Positions 1 to 7,547 of a DNA stretch of 14,010 nt are shown piece after piece. Source of the stretch: CBDULX01 sp965368175 (GTDB lineage Bacteria; Pseudomonadota; Gammaproteobacteria; SZUA-229); assembly GCA_965368175.1 (NCBI GenBank), contig CBDULX010000074.1, positions 1-14,010 on the forward strand, written 5' to 3'. The notes beneath the pieces were generated by a model that saw only the letters and a program-made list of their open reading frames with translations, made no database searches and had not been told where the DNA came from. Positions within the stretch are counted from its first letter, which is position 1; each line of letters begins with the position of its first letter. Both the position numbers and the translations under genes were made by a program.

Positions 1-47
1 TTTTTAATACTCTTGATCTTGGTCCGGATTTCTTTTGCACCCGCCAT
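1..47 (-). CDS. atpG: ATP synthase F1 subunit gamma, N-terminal fragment (cut by window edge)
   Basis: Only the first 15 codons lie in the window, reading MAGAKEIRTKIKSIK, which is the typical start of the gamma subunit, the rotating central stalk of F1. The ATG is at 45-47 and is preceded by a GGAGAG ribosome binding site. The gene follows the atpA stop after 14 nt, the standard order of the bacterial atp operon. The rest of the gene, and presumably atpD and atpC, lie outside the window. The assignment rests on the short N-terminal match plus position. Confidence 0.9.
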   Translation of the reverse strand, partial: MAGAKEIRTKIKSIK

Positions 48-61
48 GATTTACTCTCCGA

Positions 62-1603
62 TTACCAGACGCCGTTGGCTTTAAAAGCTTCAATCGCGGC
101 TTTCATTTGATTCGCGATTTCATCATTGAAGTCAGCAGTTTCATTGATACTGTTGACCAGTTCGGCATTAGCGCTCTTAAGGTGAGATTGCATCGCCGAT
201 TCGAAAGACACAATCTTGTTTACATCGACATCGTCCATGTATCCTTCATTGACCGCAAATAGCGAAAAGGCCATTTCTGCTGTGCTCATGGGGGAATACT
301 GAGCCTGTTTCATCAGTTCAGTTACCCGCTCACCACGTTCCAGCTGCTCACGAGTTGCATCATCAAGGTCTGATGCGAACTGTGCAAATGCCGCCAGCTC
401 ACGAAATTGAGCCAGAGCCAGACGAATACCACCACCCAGCTTCTTGATGATCTTGGTCTGCGCGGCACCACCAACTCGAGATACTGACAGACCGGCATTG
501 ATCGCAGGACGAATACCTGAGTTAAACAGATCCGATTCCAGGAAGATCTGGCCATCCGTAATAGAAATTACGTTGGTGGGTACGAAAGCAGATACGTCAC
601 CAGCCTGAGTTTCAATGATAGGCAATGCGGTTAGAGATCCGGTTTTACCTGTCACTTTGCCGTTAGTGTGTCGTTCAACATATTTAACATTTACACGGGC
701 TGCACGTTCTAACAAACGTGAATGCAGATAAAAAACGTCACCAGGGTAGGCTTCACGACCCGGTGGACGGCGTAACAGCAAGGACACCTGACGATAGGCC
801 CATGCCTGTTTGGTCAAATCATCGTATACAATCAGGGCATCTTCACCGTTATCACGATAGAACTCACCCATTGAACAACCTGAATATGGTGCGATGTACT
901 GCATAGCCGCAGAATCGGAAGCCGCCGCTGCAACTACAATGGTATGTTCCATGGCACCGTGTTCTTCCAGTTTGCGAACTACATTAGCAATGGTTGAAGC
1001 TTTCTGGCCAATTGCAACGTACACACACTTAACGCCGGTACCTTTCTGGTTGATGATGGCATCGATCGCTACTGCGGTTTTACCCGTCTGGCGGTCACCG
1101 ATAATCAGCTCACGCTGACCACGTCCAATGGGAACCATTGAATCAATCGATTTCAGGCCTGTCTGTACAGGCTGGTCTACTGATTTACGTTCAATAACAC
1201 CCGGGGCAATCTTTTCGATAGGCGCTGAAGTGGCGCTTTCAATTGGGCCTTTACCATCGATTGGAGTACCCAGTGAATCAACAACACGACCTAACAGGGC
1301 ATCGCCAGTCGGCACTTCAAGAATTCGGCCGGTACATTTTGCGACATCACCTTCGGTCAGGTGGCCGTAAGAACCCAGTACTACGGCGCCGACAGAGTCG
1401 CGCTCAAGGTTCAATGCCAGGGCATAAGTATCACCAGGCAGCTCGATCATCTCACCCTGCATGGCGTCGGCCAGACCGTGAATACGGATAATACCGTCGG
1501 TCAAGCTAACAATGGTACCTTCGGTACGAGCTTCTGCAGTCGACTCGAAGCCCTCAATTCGTTTTTTAATCAGTTCACTGATTTCTGATGGATTCAGTTG
1601 CAT
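62..1603 (-). CDS. atpA: ATP synthase F1 subunit alpha
   Basis: This is the non-catalytic nucleotide-binding subunit of the F1 head, three copies alternating with beta on the cytoplasmic side of the inner membrane. The 513-residue product has the same length as the E. coli subunit. Visible motifs are the P-loop GDRQTGKT at residues 169-176, the Walker B-like ALIVYDDLTK at 256-265, and the alpha/beta family signature PAINAGLSVS at 366-375, followed by Arg376, the equivalent of the arginine that reaches into the catalytic site of beta. The N-terminal MQLNPSEISELIKKRIEGF is the usual helix that contacts delta. An AGAGGA ribosome binding site stands 7 nt before the ATG. The gene lies 16 nt after atpH and 14 nt before atpG, so it belongs to the atp operon. 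No anomaly is seen. Confidence 0.99.
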   Translation of the reverse strand: MQLNPSEISELIKKRIEGFESTAEARTEGTIVSLTDGIIRIHGLADAMQGEMIELPGDTYALALNLERDSVGAVVLGSYGHLTEGDVAKCTGRILEVPTGDALLGRVVDSLGTPIDGKGPIESATSAPIEKIAPGVIERKSVDQPVQTGLKSIDSMVPIGRGQRELIIGDRQTGKTAVAIDAIINQKGTGVKCVYVAIGQKASTIANVVRKLEEHGAMEHTIVVAAAASDSAAMQYIAPYSGCSMGEFYRDNGEDALIVYDDLTKQAWAYRQVSLLLRRPPGREAYPGDVFYLHSRLLERAARVNVKYVERHTNGKVTGKTGSLTALPIIETQAGDVSAFVPTNVISITDGQIFLESDLFNSGIRPAINAGLSVSRVGGAAQTKIIKKLGGGIRLALAQFRELAAFAQFASDLDDATREQLERGERVTELMKQAQYSPMSTAEMAFSLFAVNEGYMDDVDVNKIVSFESAMQSHLKSANAELVNSINETADFNDEIANQMKAAIEAFKANGVW

Positions 1604-1619
1604 TCTTCAATCCTCTATA

Positions 1620-2156
1620 TTAATGGGTCAGCGTATGGGCTAAAGCAGCCAGTTTTGCTTGCGCTGAGCCATCAATGACTAAATCGCCAGCCCGAATAAC
1701 GACACCGCCGATTAATGTTTCATCGATTTCAGTCACCAGTGTGACATCGCATCCGAGTTTCTTTTTAAGTGCTTTGATCATGGCCTGCTGTTGTGCATCT
1801 GACAATGGATAGGCAGATGTAACAACCGCTTCAACCTTACTTTCAGCCTCTGCACGGAACACTTCATATAATTCCGTAATTTCCGGCATCAGTTTCAGGC
1901 GACCGTTTTCAGCAAGCAGTTTTATAAAGTTGCGGTTAGCTTCAGTAATGTCGCCACCACACACTTCAATCAACAGCTCACCTTTTTCCTTAGCACCAAT
2001 GTGGGGTGAATCCAGTGCGTCGCTCATATCTTCATTGCTTATCACTGAAGACATAAAGCTTAACAATTCAGACCATTTGGCCTGAGAAGAATCACCCTGA
2101 GCCGCTTCAAACACGGCACGTGCATAGGGACGGGCGGCAGTAGTGTTATCCGACAT
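1620..2156 (-). CDS. atpH: ATP synthase F1 subunit delta
   Basis: Delta joins the top of the F1 head to the b-subunit peripheral stalk. The 178-residue product is the usual length (177 in E. coli). Its N-terminal segment TAARPYARAVFEAA is the characteristic start of the OSCP/delta family, and the C-terminal part contains the family's IGGVVIRAGDLVIDGS strand pair near residues 148-163. It starts 10 nt after the atpF stop, and an AGGTG that overlaps the atpF TAG serves as ribosome binding site, so translation is probably coupled. It follows atpF and precedes atpA, the normal order. It is the least conserved F1 subunit, but the family motifs and position leave little doubt. Confidence 0.98.
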   Translation of the reverse strand: MSDNTTAARPYARAVFEAAQGDSSQAKWSELLSFMSSVISNEDMSDALDSPHIGAKEKGELLIEVCGGDITEANRNFIKLLAENGRLKLMPEITELYEVFRAEAESKVEAVVTSAYPLSDAQQQAMIKALKKKLGCDVTLVTEIDETLIGGVVIRAGDLVIDGSAQAKLAALAHTLTH

Positions 2157-2166
2157 AAGCGCGCAC

Positions 2167-2637
2167 CTATATCTGTGCGATCAACTCATCGACAATATTG
2201 CCGTGAGCTTTCTCGTCGATTTCGCGCTTCAGGATTTTCTCGGCACCGGCAATGGTAATGCCTGCAACTTGTTGTCTGAGATGTTCTTTGGCCCGATTTA
2301 CTTCCTGATCGATTTCAGCTGCAGCCGCTGCTTTGATACGACCCGCTTCTTCTTTTGCGCCATCTTTGGCTTCTTCGATAATTTCTGAAGCACGCTTCTG
2401 TGCCTGAGTTACAATTTCAGATGCCTGACCTTTGGCAACTTTAATGTGTTTCTCAGCGGCTTTCTCAGCCAGTTCCTGCTCATGCTTACCACGTTCGGCA
2501 GCAGCTAAACCATCGGCAATCGTTTTCTTACGTTCGTCCAGCGCTGCAATCAGCGGTGGCCAAATGTATTTCATCACGAACCAAACGAATAGAAAGAACG
2601 CTATCGATTGGCCGATGAGGGTTGCATTAATGTTCAT
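2167..2637 (-). CDS. atpF: ATP synthase Fo subunit b
   Basis: Subunit b forms the dimeric peripheral stalk (stator) that holds F1 against Fo. The 156-residue product matches the E. coli length exactly. It has one N-terminal membrane helix (about residues 5-27, starting MNINATLIGQSIAFFLFVWF) and then a long, Ala-, Glu- and Lys-rich coiled coil to the C-terminus. The ATG follows a GAGGA ribosome binding site with 6-nt spacing. It lies 54 nt downstream of atpE and 10 nt upstream of atpH. Only one b-type gene is present, so the stalk is presumably a homodimer, unlike the b/b' pairs of phototrophs and many alphaproteobacteria. Confidence 0.98.
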   Translation of the reverse strand: MNINATLIGQSIAFFLFVWFVMKYIWPPLIAALDERKKTIADGLAAAERGKHEQELAEKAAEKHIKVAKGQASEIVTQAQKRASEIIEEAKDGAKEEAGRIKAAAAAEIDQEVNRAKEHLRQQVAGITIAGAEKILKREIDEKAHGNIVDELIAQI

Positions 2638-2691
2638 GCTAGTTCCTCTTAAGTGTTAAACCAAAAACCCGGCTGTGAGCCATGGCTATGA

Positions 2692-2937
2692 TCAACCACC
2701 AACAACAGCGAACAGAACGTAAAGTGCAATACCTACGGCGATCATCGGAACCGCGTCAACAAGACCCATTACGATGAAGAACTGAGTACGCAGCATTGGG
2801 ATCAGTTCAGGCTGACGAGCAGCACCTTCGAGGAAACGACCACCAAGGATACCAATACCCACGGCCGCACCAAGGGCACCCAGGCCCATCATCAAACCAC
2901 CAGCGATGTACAACAGTGCAGTTGCGATTTCCATCAT
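2692..2937 (-). CDS. atpE: ATP synthase Fo subunit c (proteolipid ring)
   Basis: Subunit c is a membrane hairpin that forms the rotor ring. The 81-residue product has two hydrophobic helices (about residues 5-33 and 52-78) joined by the polar loop RFLEGAARQPELIP. The ion-binding carboxylate is Asp61, in MGLVDAVPMIAVG, the position and context of E. coli Asp61. The sodium-ring signature residues are absent, so proton coupling is inferred. Two ATG codons are adjacent: the first (2935-2937) keeps Asp at position 61 as in E. coli, while the second (2932-2934) has better spacing from the AGGAG ribosome binding site (6 nt instead of 3). The true start may therefore be one codon later. It lies between atpB and atpF. 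Confidence 0.98.
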   Translation of the reverse strand: MMEIATALLYIAGGLMMGLGALGAAVGIGILGGRFLEGAARQPELIPMLRTQFFIVMGLVDAVPMIAVGIALYVLFAVVGG

Positions 2938-2996
2938 TATCTCCTGTGAGAATAGTTAAATATTAAAAGTTAAATCTTTCGGTTTATTATTCCGGT

Positions 2997-3863
2997 TTAA
3001 TGTTCTGAATGCGCCATATCCAGATATACGATGGTCAGCGTCATAAAGATGAATGCCTGCAGCGTGATTATCAGAATATGGAAGATTGCCCAGCCCAGCT
3101 GCAGCAGGCCACCAAAGATGCCCATACCGATGCTGGCGCCAAACATTAACGCAATTAGAATGAAAATGGTTTCACCTGCATACATATTACCGAACAAACG
3201 TAGTGCCAGTGATACAGGCTTGGAAATGAGGGATACACCTTCAAGCACAAGATTGAACGGAGTGCCAATTTTACCGAACGGCTGAAAAGCCAGTTCACTA
3301 AAGAAGCCGCCAAAGCCTTTGACCTTGACGCTGTAATACAGCATCAGCCAGAACACACCCAGCGCCATGCCGAAAGTGACATTAGGGTCTGTGCTCGGAA
3401 CAACCTTGAAGAAAACGTGATGCGGGTCCATGCCGAAGACGTTGGCACCTACCCAGCCAGCCAGTAACGGTAGCCAGTCAACGGGGATAAGATCCATGGC
3501 ATTCATCAGGAATACCCAGGCAAAGATGGTTAACGCTAGCGGGGCAACAATAGGATTTTTGCCATTAAAGGAGCCGCGAACACTGCTATCAATAAATTCA
3601 ACTATCATTTCCGCGAAATTCTGGAAACCCTGAGGTACACCAGTGCTAGCCGTTTTGGCGACCTTGCGGAATGCAAAAAAGAAGATCAAACCGAGAATCA
3701 GGGACCAGCCCAGTGAGTCAACATGAAAAGCCCAGAATCCCATTTCCTTAGCCTGTTCTGCTGTTTCAGCCAAACCCCAGGTACCATTAGGATGCTGGCC
3801 AAAGGTCATGTTCTGAAGATGGTGTTTTATATATTCACCGGAAGTGATGCTATCACCTGCCAT
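2997..3863 (-). CDS. atpB: ATP synthase Fo subunit a
   Basis: Subunit a forms the proton half-channels next to the c ring. The 288-residue product contains the core motif SLALRLFGNMYAGE, in which Arg222 corresponds to essential E. coli Arg210, Asn226 to Asn214 and Glu231 to Glu219. Near the C-terminus, WAIFHILIITLQAFIF carries His262 and Gln269, the equivalents of E. coli His245 and Gln252. Several hydrophobic helices are visible, the first around residues 51-66. The start ATG lies inside the end of atpI with an 11-nt overlap, and a GGAG sequence within the last atpI codons acts as its ribosome binding site, so atpI-atpB translation is probably coupled. Confidence 0.99.
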   Translation of the reverse strand: MAGDSITSGEYIKHHLQNMTFGQHPNGTWGLAETAEQAKEMGFWAFHVDSLGWSLILGLIFFFAFRKVAKTASTGVPQGFQNFAEMIVEFIDSSVRGSFNGKNPIVAPLALTIFAWVFLMNAMDLIPVDWLPLLAGWVGANVFGMDPHHVFFKVVPSTDPNVTFGMALGVFWLMLYYSVKVKGFGGFFSELAFQPFGKIGTPFNLVLEGVSLISKPVSLALRLFGNMYAGETIFILIALMFGASIGMGIFGGLLQLGWAIFHILIITLQAFIFMTLTIVYLDMAHSEH

Positions 3864-4254
3864 TCTTATTTCTCCGAATCAATTCGTCGTCATTAATAAA
3901 AAACGACGCCAGCCATGGAATCATATGGTTAAACATATACACACCCAGCAGGGTGACAATGCTTAGCGGTTTGATCAAAACAATCGCACCAGCAAACATC
4001 ATTACGGTCAAAATAATTTTACCGACCTCAGCCGCATAGTAGCTGGCGAGGATTTGCTCTGGTTTCATATTTTGCTTTCTGGCATTAATCTTCCAGGCAA
4101 AATAGGCATTAGCCAGAGTTGCGATCAGCCCACCGGCCAGAGCGGACCAGAAATAGACTGCATCTATGACCAGTAGGGTGACAGATATGGCAAGTGTTGA
4201 GCCAAGCTGAATCAGAACAAACTGATGAATCTGTCGGTTACTGGTATTTTCCAT
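3853..4254 (-). CDS. atpI: ATP synthase accessory protein AtpI
   Basis: AtpI is a small membrane protein at the head of many atp operons that is thought to help assemble the c ring. It is not part of the finished enzyme. The 133-residue product has about four hydrophobic segments (roughly residues 12-30, 34-54, 77-94 and 97-120), including WSALAGGLIATLANAYFAWK, and a charged tail ending RRNKNGR. It is the first gene of the operon, about 42 nt below the predicted transcription start, and overlaps atpB by 11 nt. Its ribosome binding site is weak (GGGG about 8 nt upstream), which fits the low expression generally seen for this subunit. A second ATG just upstream is in another frame and was not used. 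Confidence 0.95.
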   Translation of the reverse strand: MENTSNRQIHQFVLIQLGSTLAISVTLLVIDAVYFWSALAGGLIATLANAYFAWKINARKQNMKPEQILASYYAAEVGKIILTVMMFAGAIVLIKPLSIVTLLGVYMFNHMIPWLASFFINDDELIRRNKNGR

Positions 4255-4302
4255 TCATTTCGACCCCGTACCTGTTCGTAAAAGGCCTCTAAAACGGCCG
4301 AG

Positions 4303-4331
4303 ATTATAAGTAGTGACTTGATAAGGGTCAA
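4303..4331 (-). promoter_or_regulatory. atpIp: Predicted sigma-70 promoter of the atp operon
   Basis: On the minus strand the sequence reads TTGACC (4326-4331), exactly 17 nt, then TATAAT (4303-4308). The -35 box matches consensus at five of six positions and the -10 box at all six. Transcription should start near 4296, giving a leader of about 42 nt before atpI. A GGCC...GGCC repeat just below the start could form only a weak stem. AT-rich sequence upstream could act as an UP element. This separates atp transcription from the parAB operon. Confidence 0.8.
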
Positions 4332-4550
4332 GGACTTAATATCTCAATAAAGCTGATTTATGTTAGAAAATAAGAATAAGTTTATATACATCAATAAAGT
4401 GCTGTTTTTTTTAACTTAACACTGAAAAACACTATTTATAGTTGAAGTATGATGATAATTAGAAAAAACTGATAGACGGTGAAGTTATGTTCGGTCAAAT
4501 GCTCATTTGCTTCAATTTCATATTCATTATTATCGAAGGGTATAAGAATA
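4332..4550. other. Non-coding part of the parB-atpI gap
   Basis: This AT-rich stretch lies between the atp promoter and the repeat behind parB. I see no convincing gene, RNA gene or terminator in it. A 24-codon frame beginning at 4487 on the plus strand is discussed under findings. Confidence 0.5.
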
Positions 4551-4626
4551 CAGAGTTATAAGTTGTAAGTTGTAAGTCAAAGCTTTTTACTCAACCTGAT
4601 ATAACTCTGTGCCTCCGTGGCAAAAC
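4551..4626. repeat. Imperfect inverted repeat downstream of parB (CTCTGTG family, copy 1)
   Basis: CAGAGTTATA (4551-4560) and its exact reverse complement TATAACTCTG (4600-4609) can form a 10-bp stem around a 39-nt loop. The right arm continues as CTCTGTGCCTCCGTGGCA to 4622; this segment matches 17 of 19 positions (4604-4622) with 9921-9939 upstream of mnmG. The left arm lacks the outer part, so this copy looks degraded. Three heptamers, ATAAGTT, GTAAGTT and GTAAGTC, run in tandem at 4558-4578 inside the loop. It sits about 20-90 nt after the parB stop and could affect its 3' end, but there is no T-run for a classical terminator. Confidence 0.6.
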
Positions 4627-4642
4627 TTTTAGCTTTATAGTC

Positions 4643-5533
4643 TTAATGAATTTTGGATAGTATGCCGTCCAGTTCATCCAGGCTGCTGTAGTTAATCACT
4701 AACTTGCCTTTACCGCCCTGCTTATTCTGGATATCGACACTGGCACCCAGACGTTCACCTAACTCATCGGCCAGACGCCTGATATCAGGGTCCTGTCTTG
4801 ACGAAGAAGAACTGGATTTAGCCACAGGGTTAAGGTGCTGTTTAACCAGTCGTTCGGTTTCCCTTACAGACATACCTTTGCTCGCTACCTTCTGCGCCAG
4901 CTGACTCTGGTCCGTACCGCTAACAGCCAGCAATGCGCGAGCATGACCCATCTCTATCTGACGCTCATCCACCAGACGCTTGACATCTTCGTTGAGATCT
5001 TTCAAGCGCAACAGGTTGGTGACCATAGTACGGGAACGGCTCACCGTTTCGGCCACTTCCTGATGGGTCATAGAGAATTCATCGATCAGGCGTTGCAGAG
5101 CCCTGGACTCTTCCAGCGGATTAAGATTTTCTCGCTGAATATTTTCAATCAGGGATACCGCTGCAGCGGCCTGGTCATCCAGGTCTTTAATAACGGCAGG
5201 TATTTCAGACAGACCTGCCAGCTGAGCGGCACGCCAGCGTCGCTCACCAGCGATCAATTCAAATCGACTACCTACAAGAGGTCGAACCACGATTGGCTGA
5301 ACCACGCCCTGGGCGCTGATAGAATTAGCCAGCTCCTGCAGGGATTCTGCTTCGAAGTGAACACGAGGCTGATAGGCGCCACGCTGGATTAAATCCACCG
5401 CAATATACTGTAAGCCAGACTGATGACGATCTGTAGTGGATGCCGGCTCAGGGTTGGTTAACTCGCTAACACTGGATGCATTGCCCAGCAATGCATCCAG
5501 GCCCCGACCCAGTCCTCGTTTCTTGGCGGACAT
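4643..5533 (-). CDS. parB: Chromosome-partitioning protein ParB (Spo0J family)
   Basis: ParB binds parS sites near the origin, spreads as a CTP-dependent clamp and works with ParA to separate new origins. The 296-residue product begins with the typical AKKRGLGRGLDALL, a ParA-contacting N-terminus. The ParB/Srx CTP-binding region includes QPIVVRP (79-85), GERRWRAAQ (96-104) and ENIQRENLNPLEE (130-142). A helix-turn-helix DNA-binding segment follows at about 156-178 (THQEVAETVSRSRTMVTNLL), and the C-terminal dimerization domain ends the protein. It starts 11 nt after the parA stop, so the two are co-transcribed. No full parS-like palindrome (TGTTTCACGTGAAACA) was noticed in the window. Confidence 0.98.
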   Translation of the reverse strand: MSAKKRGLGRGLDALLGNASSVSELTNPEPASTTDRHQSGLQYIAVDLIQRGAYQPRVHFEAESLQELANSISAQGVVQPIVVRPLVGSRFELIAGERRWRAAQLAGLSEIPAVIKDLDDQAAAAVSLIENIQRENLNPLEESRALQRLIDEFSMTHQEVAETVSRSRTMVTNLLRLKDLNEDVKRLVDERQIEMGHARALLAVSGTDQSQLAQKVASKGMSVRETERLVKQHLNPVAKSSSSSSRQDPDIRRLADELGERLGASVDIQNKQGGKGKLVINYSSLDELDGILSKIH

Positions 5534-5544
5534 CTAAAAGCCTC

Positions 5545-6342
5545 TTATGCTGCTGCGCCGGCAGGGATTGTACCCGCCTTTACATGATTCTGAATAATTT
5601 CACCGGCCAGCGAGAAATAGGCAAGGGCGCCACGGGACGTTTTATCATAGGTTAAAACCGGCAGACCATGACTGGGCGCTTCTGCCAGACGAACATTTCT
5701 TGGCACGATCGTTCGATAAACCTGGTCGCCAAAATGCTGAATCAACTGATCAGACACATCGTTGGCCAGTTTGTTACGTGGATCAAACATGGTGCGTAAC
5801 AGACCTTCGATGCGCAGGTTGGGATTGACAGTTCCGCGTACCTGTTCGATGGTTTGCACCAGTGCGGATAAACCTTCCAGTGCATAGTATTCACACTGCA
5901 TGGGAATCAACACTCCATCGGCAGCCACCAGAGCATTGAGGGTCAGCATGTTCAGAGACGGCGGGCAATCAACGATGACATAATCATAATTGGTTTTAAC
6001 CTGTTCCAGTACATCCCGCAATCGCCTCTCACGATTAGAGGAATTCATTAATTCCACTTCCGCTACCGTCAGGTCACCGTTGGCGGGCAACACCGCAAAA
6101 CCGGAGTCCTTTATATAATGAATACAGTCGTTGATATTGGCATCACCCAGTATTACATCACAGACCGTTTGCTCCAGGCTGTTCTTGTTCACGCCACTGC
6201 CCATGGTGGCATTGCCCTGAGGATCCATATCAACCAGTAACACTTTACGTTTCACCGCAGACAATGAGGCAGCCAAATTGACCGATGTGGTAGTTTTACC
6301 CACACCCCCTTTTTGATTGGTTACTGCAATAACTTGAGTCAT
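5545..6342 (-). CDS. parA: Chromosome-partitioning ATPase ParA (Soj family)
   Basis: ParA is a nucleoid-bound ATPase whose gradient moves ParB-parS complexes. The 265-residue product opens with MTQVIAVTNQKGGVGKTT, the deviant Walker A box (KGGVGKTT, residues 11-18) with its signature lysine at 11. Switch residues VDMDPQGN are at 37-44 and the Walker B segment VIVDCPPS at 122-129. There is no N-terminal DNA-binding extension, which marks it as the chromosomal (Soj-like) rather than the plasmid type Ia form. Its ATG overlaps the rsmG TGA by 4 nt (ATGA), so translation is probably coupled, and parB follows after 11 nt. Confidence 0.98.
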   Translation of the reverse strand: MTQVIAVTNQKGGVGKTTTSVNLAASLSAVKRKVLLVDMDPQGNATMGSGVNKNSLEQTVCDVILGDANINDCIHYIKDSGFAVLPANGDLTVAEVELMNSSNRERRLRDVLEQVKTNYDYVIVDCPPSLNMLTLNALVAADGVLIPMQCEYYALEGLSALVQTIEQVRGTVNPNLRIEGLLRTMFDPRNKLANDVSDQLIQHFGDQVYRTIVPRNVRLAEAPSHGLPVLTYDKTSRGALAYFSLAGEIIQNHVKAGTIPAGAAA

Positions 6343-6953
6343 GTTGTTCTGATTTCTATTAGTTGGCGTTCTTCATTCAGCCACGCAACCTGCAACGGGT
6401 GACTGTCCACTTGCTTAAACCCTGCATCCAGCGCCGGCATTTCGAGTTTTCCTTTCATTGCCAGTATCCGGGTCTCTGATGTTAACAGATGTTGGGTGCG
6501 TACCAATATAGTATTTAATGCAGCAAATGCCCGACATGTGACGATGCTAAAGGTTTTACCTGGCCGATAGTCCTCCACTCGACTATGAATAATTTCAATA
6601 TTTTCAATACCTAACTCAATTTTTACCTGGGTCAGGAAGCGGGTTTTTTTTCCATTACTATCTAACAGAACAAATTCTATATCAGGTCGTGCCAGAGCCA
6701 GTGGTATACCAGGGAGCCCGGCCCCTGTTCCAACATCCAGGACTGGTGAGACATTGATAAACGGTAATATACTCAAACTATCCAGTAAATGCCGAATTAC
6801 CATCTGGTCCAGGTCAGTAATGGCGGTAAGATTAAACGCCCTGTTCCATTTCTGGATCAACTGAAGATACTCTATCTGCGCATTACAGGTATCAGTATCA
6901 AGGGAAATCCCCATCTTATCCAGCCCATGGCTCAGGCGACTGCTGGCATCCAT
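6339..6953 (-). CDS. rsmG: 16S rRNA (guanine-N7) methyltransferase RsmG
   Basis: RsmG (GidB) uses S-adenosylmethionine to methylate N7 of G527 (E. coli numbering) in 16S rRNA; its loss gives low-level streptomycin resistance in several bacteria. The 204-residue product is close to the E. coli length (207). The family segment WNRAFNLTAITDLDQMVIRH is at 36-55, the SAM-binding glycine-rich loop VLDVGTGAGLPGIPLA at 71-86, and conserved RAFA at 141-144 with KGK at 167-169. It starts only 3 nt after the stop of the DUF302 gene (TAA-TCA-ATG) and overlaps parA by 4 nt, so all four genes from DUF302 to parB form a tight transcription unit. Confidence 0.98.
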   Translation of the reverse strand: MDASSRLSHGLDKMGISLDTDTCNAQIEYLQLIQKWNRAFNLTAITDLDQMVIRHLLDSLSILPFINVSPVLDVGTGAGLPGIPLALARPDIEFVLLDSNGKKTRFLTQVKIELGIENIEIIHSRVEDYRPGKTFSIVTCRAFAALNTILVRTQHLLTSETRILAMKGKLEMPALDAGFKQVDSHPLQVAWLNEERQLIEIRTT

Positions 6954-6956
6954 TGA

Positions 6957-7412
6957 TTAATTCTGGATCGCTGTATCAGTAAAGGCATTCAGACTATTAC
7001 TCATCTTAGAAATGATTTCACTCTGTTTAAGTCCGTGCCGCGTCTGTAGAACAGTGGGATTGAGATAGCTCAACCAGACCTGGCCTTCTGCATCCTTCCA
7101 GGCCAGTACCTTCATGGGCAGCTCCAGACCCATCATCGGCGCTTCCGCCATTAATGGACTGCCCATTTTAGGATTGCCAAATATCAATAACTGACTGTCA
7201 TGAAGCTTCAGGCCCACACGCTTTGCACCGGCCCCATGATCCACTCGTTTGAACACATCAATTCCCTTGTTTTTTAGCAGATTTTGTAGACGATCGATGG
7301 TTTTAGCGACAGAATATGGACTTTTCTTATTTATGTACTGTGCCTCAGCCAGGCTGGCATCAGGCAGGAGCAAAACAAATGACAGGCCAAGGATCAATAG
7401 TAATTTCAACAT
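6957..7412 (-). CDS. Exported DUF302-family protein
   Basis: The 151-residue product starts with a typical signal peptide (a lysine at 3, a hydrophobic run to about residue 17, then PDASLA, with likely cleavage after residue 22), so it should be periplasmic. The mature part resembles the DUF302 family: TIDRLQNLLKNKGIDVF, VDHGAGAKRVGL, LLIFGNPKMGSPLM, then LPMKVLAWKDAEGQVWLSYLNP at about 38-120. DUF302 folds are small alpha/beta domains of unknown function, so I assign no activity. The ATG follows AAGGGG with suitable spacing. The gene ends 3 nt before rsmG, an unusual neighbour, since mnmG and rsmG normally adjoin. This is a probable insertion into the mnmG-rsmG junction. Confidence 0.88.
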   Translation of the reverse strand: MLKLLLILGLSFVLLLPDASLAEAQYINKKSPYSVAKTIDRLQNLLKNKGIDVFKRVDHGAGAKRVGLKLHDSQLLIFGNPKMGSPLMAEAPMMGLELPMKVLAWKDAEGQVWLSYLNPTVLQTRHGLKQSEIISKMSNSLNAFTDTAIQN

Positions 7413-7473
7413 TTATACCCCTTAATTTTTAAATTATCCATTAGTACCAGCAAGATGGGATTAGTTAGATCTG

Positions 7474-7501
7474 ATTATAAATGCTTTATATAAATTGCTA
7501 A
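7474..7501 (-). promoter_or_regulatory. Candidate promoter for DUF302-rsmG-parA-parB
   Basis: On the minus strand TTAGCA (7496-7501), a 16-nt spacer and TATAAT (7474-7479) resemble a sigma-70 promoter, with four of six and six of six matches. The start would be near 7467, about 55 nt before the DUF302 ATG. The -35 box lies inside repeat copy C described below. The region is very AT-rich, so a chance match is possible. Confidence 0.4.
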
Positions 7502-7547
7502 GCATAATTGCTATTTTTTTATATGAACAGTCCTGTACTTGCGAGTG
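7491..7547 (-). repeat. Repeat copy C, related to the mnmG 3'-end repeat
   Basis: Read on the minus strand this stretch contains CACTCGCA, a short insert, then GGACTGTTCATAT followed by seven A's. Copy B at 7746-7800 has CACTCGCA, then GGGACGGTTCATATT and a similar A-run in the same orientation. Similarity fades further downstream. The two copies are direct repeats that flank the hairpin-rich segment. Confidence 0.55.

Noticed and set aside
2638..2691. Terminator-like GGCT-CAC-AGCC followed by GGGTTTTT between atpE and atpF
   Set aside because: The stem is only 4 bp, and a strong stop inside the atp operon is unlikely. It may have a minor effect on the ratio of subunit c.
4835..5392. 185-codon open frame on the plus strand inside parB
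   Set aside because: It is antisense to a well-recognised gene and its protein resembles no family, so it is a shadow.
4255..6342. parS sites near parAB
   Set aside because: No sequence close to TGTTTCACGTGAAACA was found by eye in this region or elsewhere in the window; sites may lie outside.
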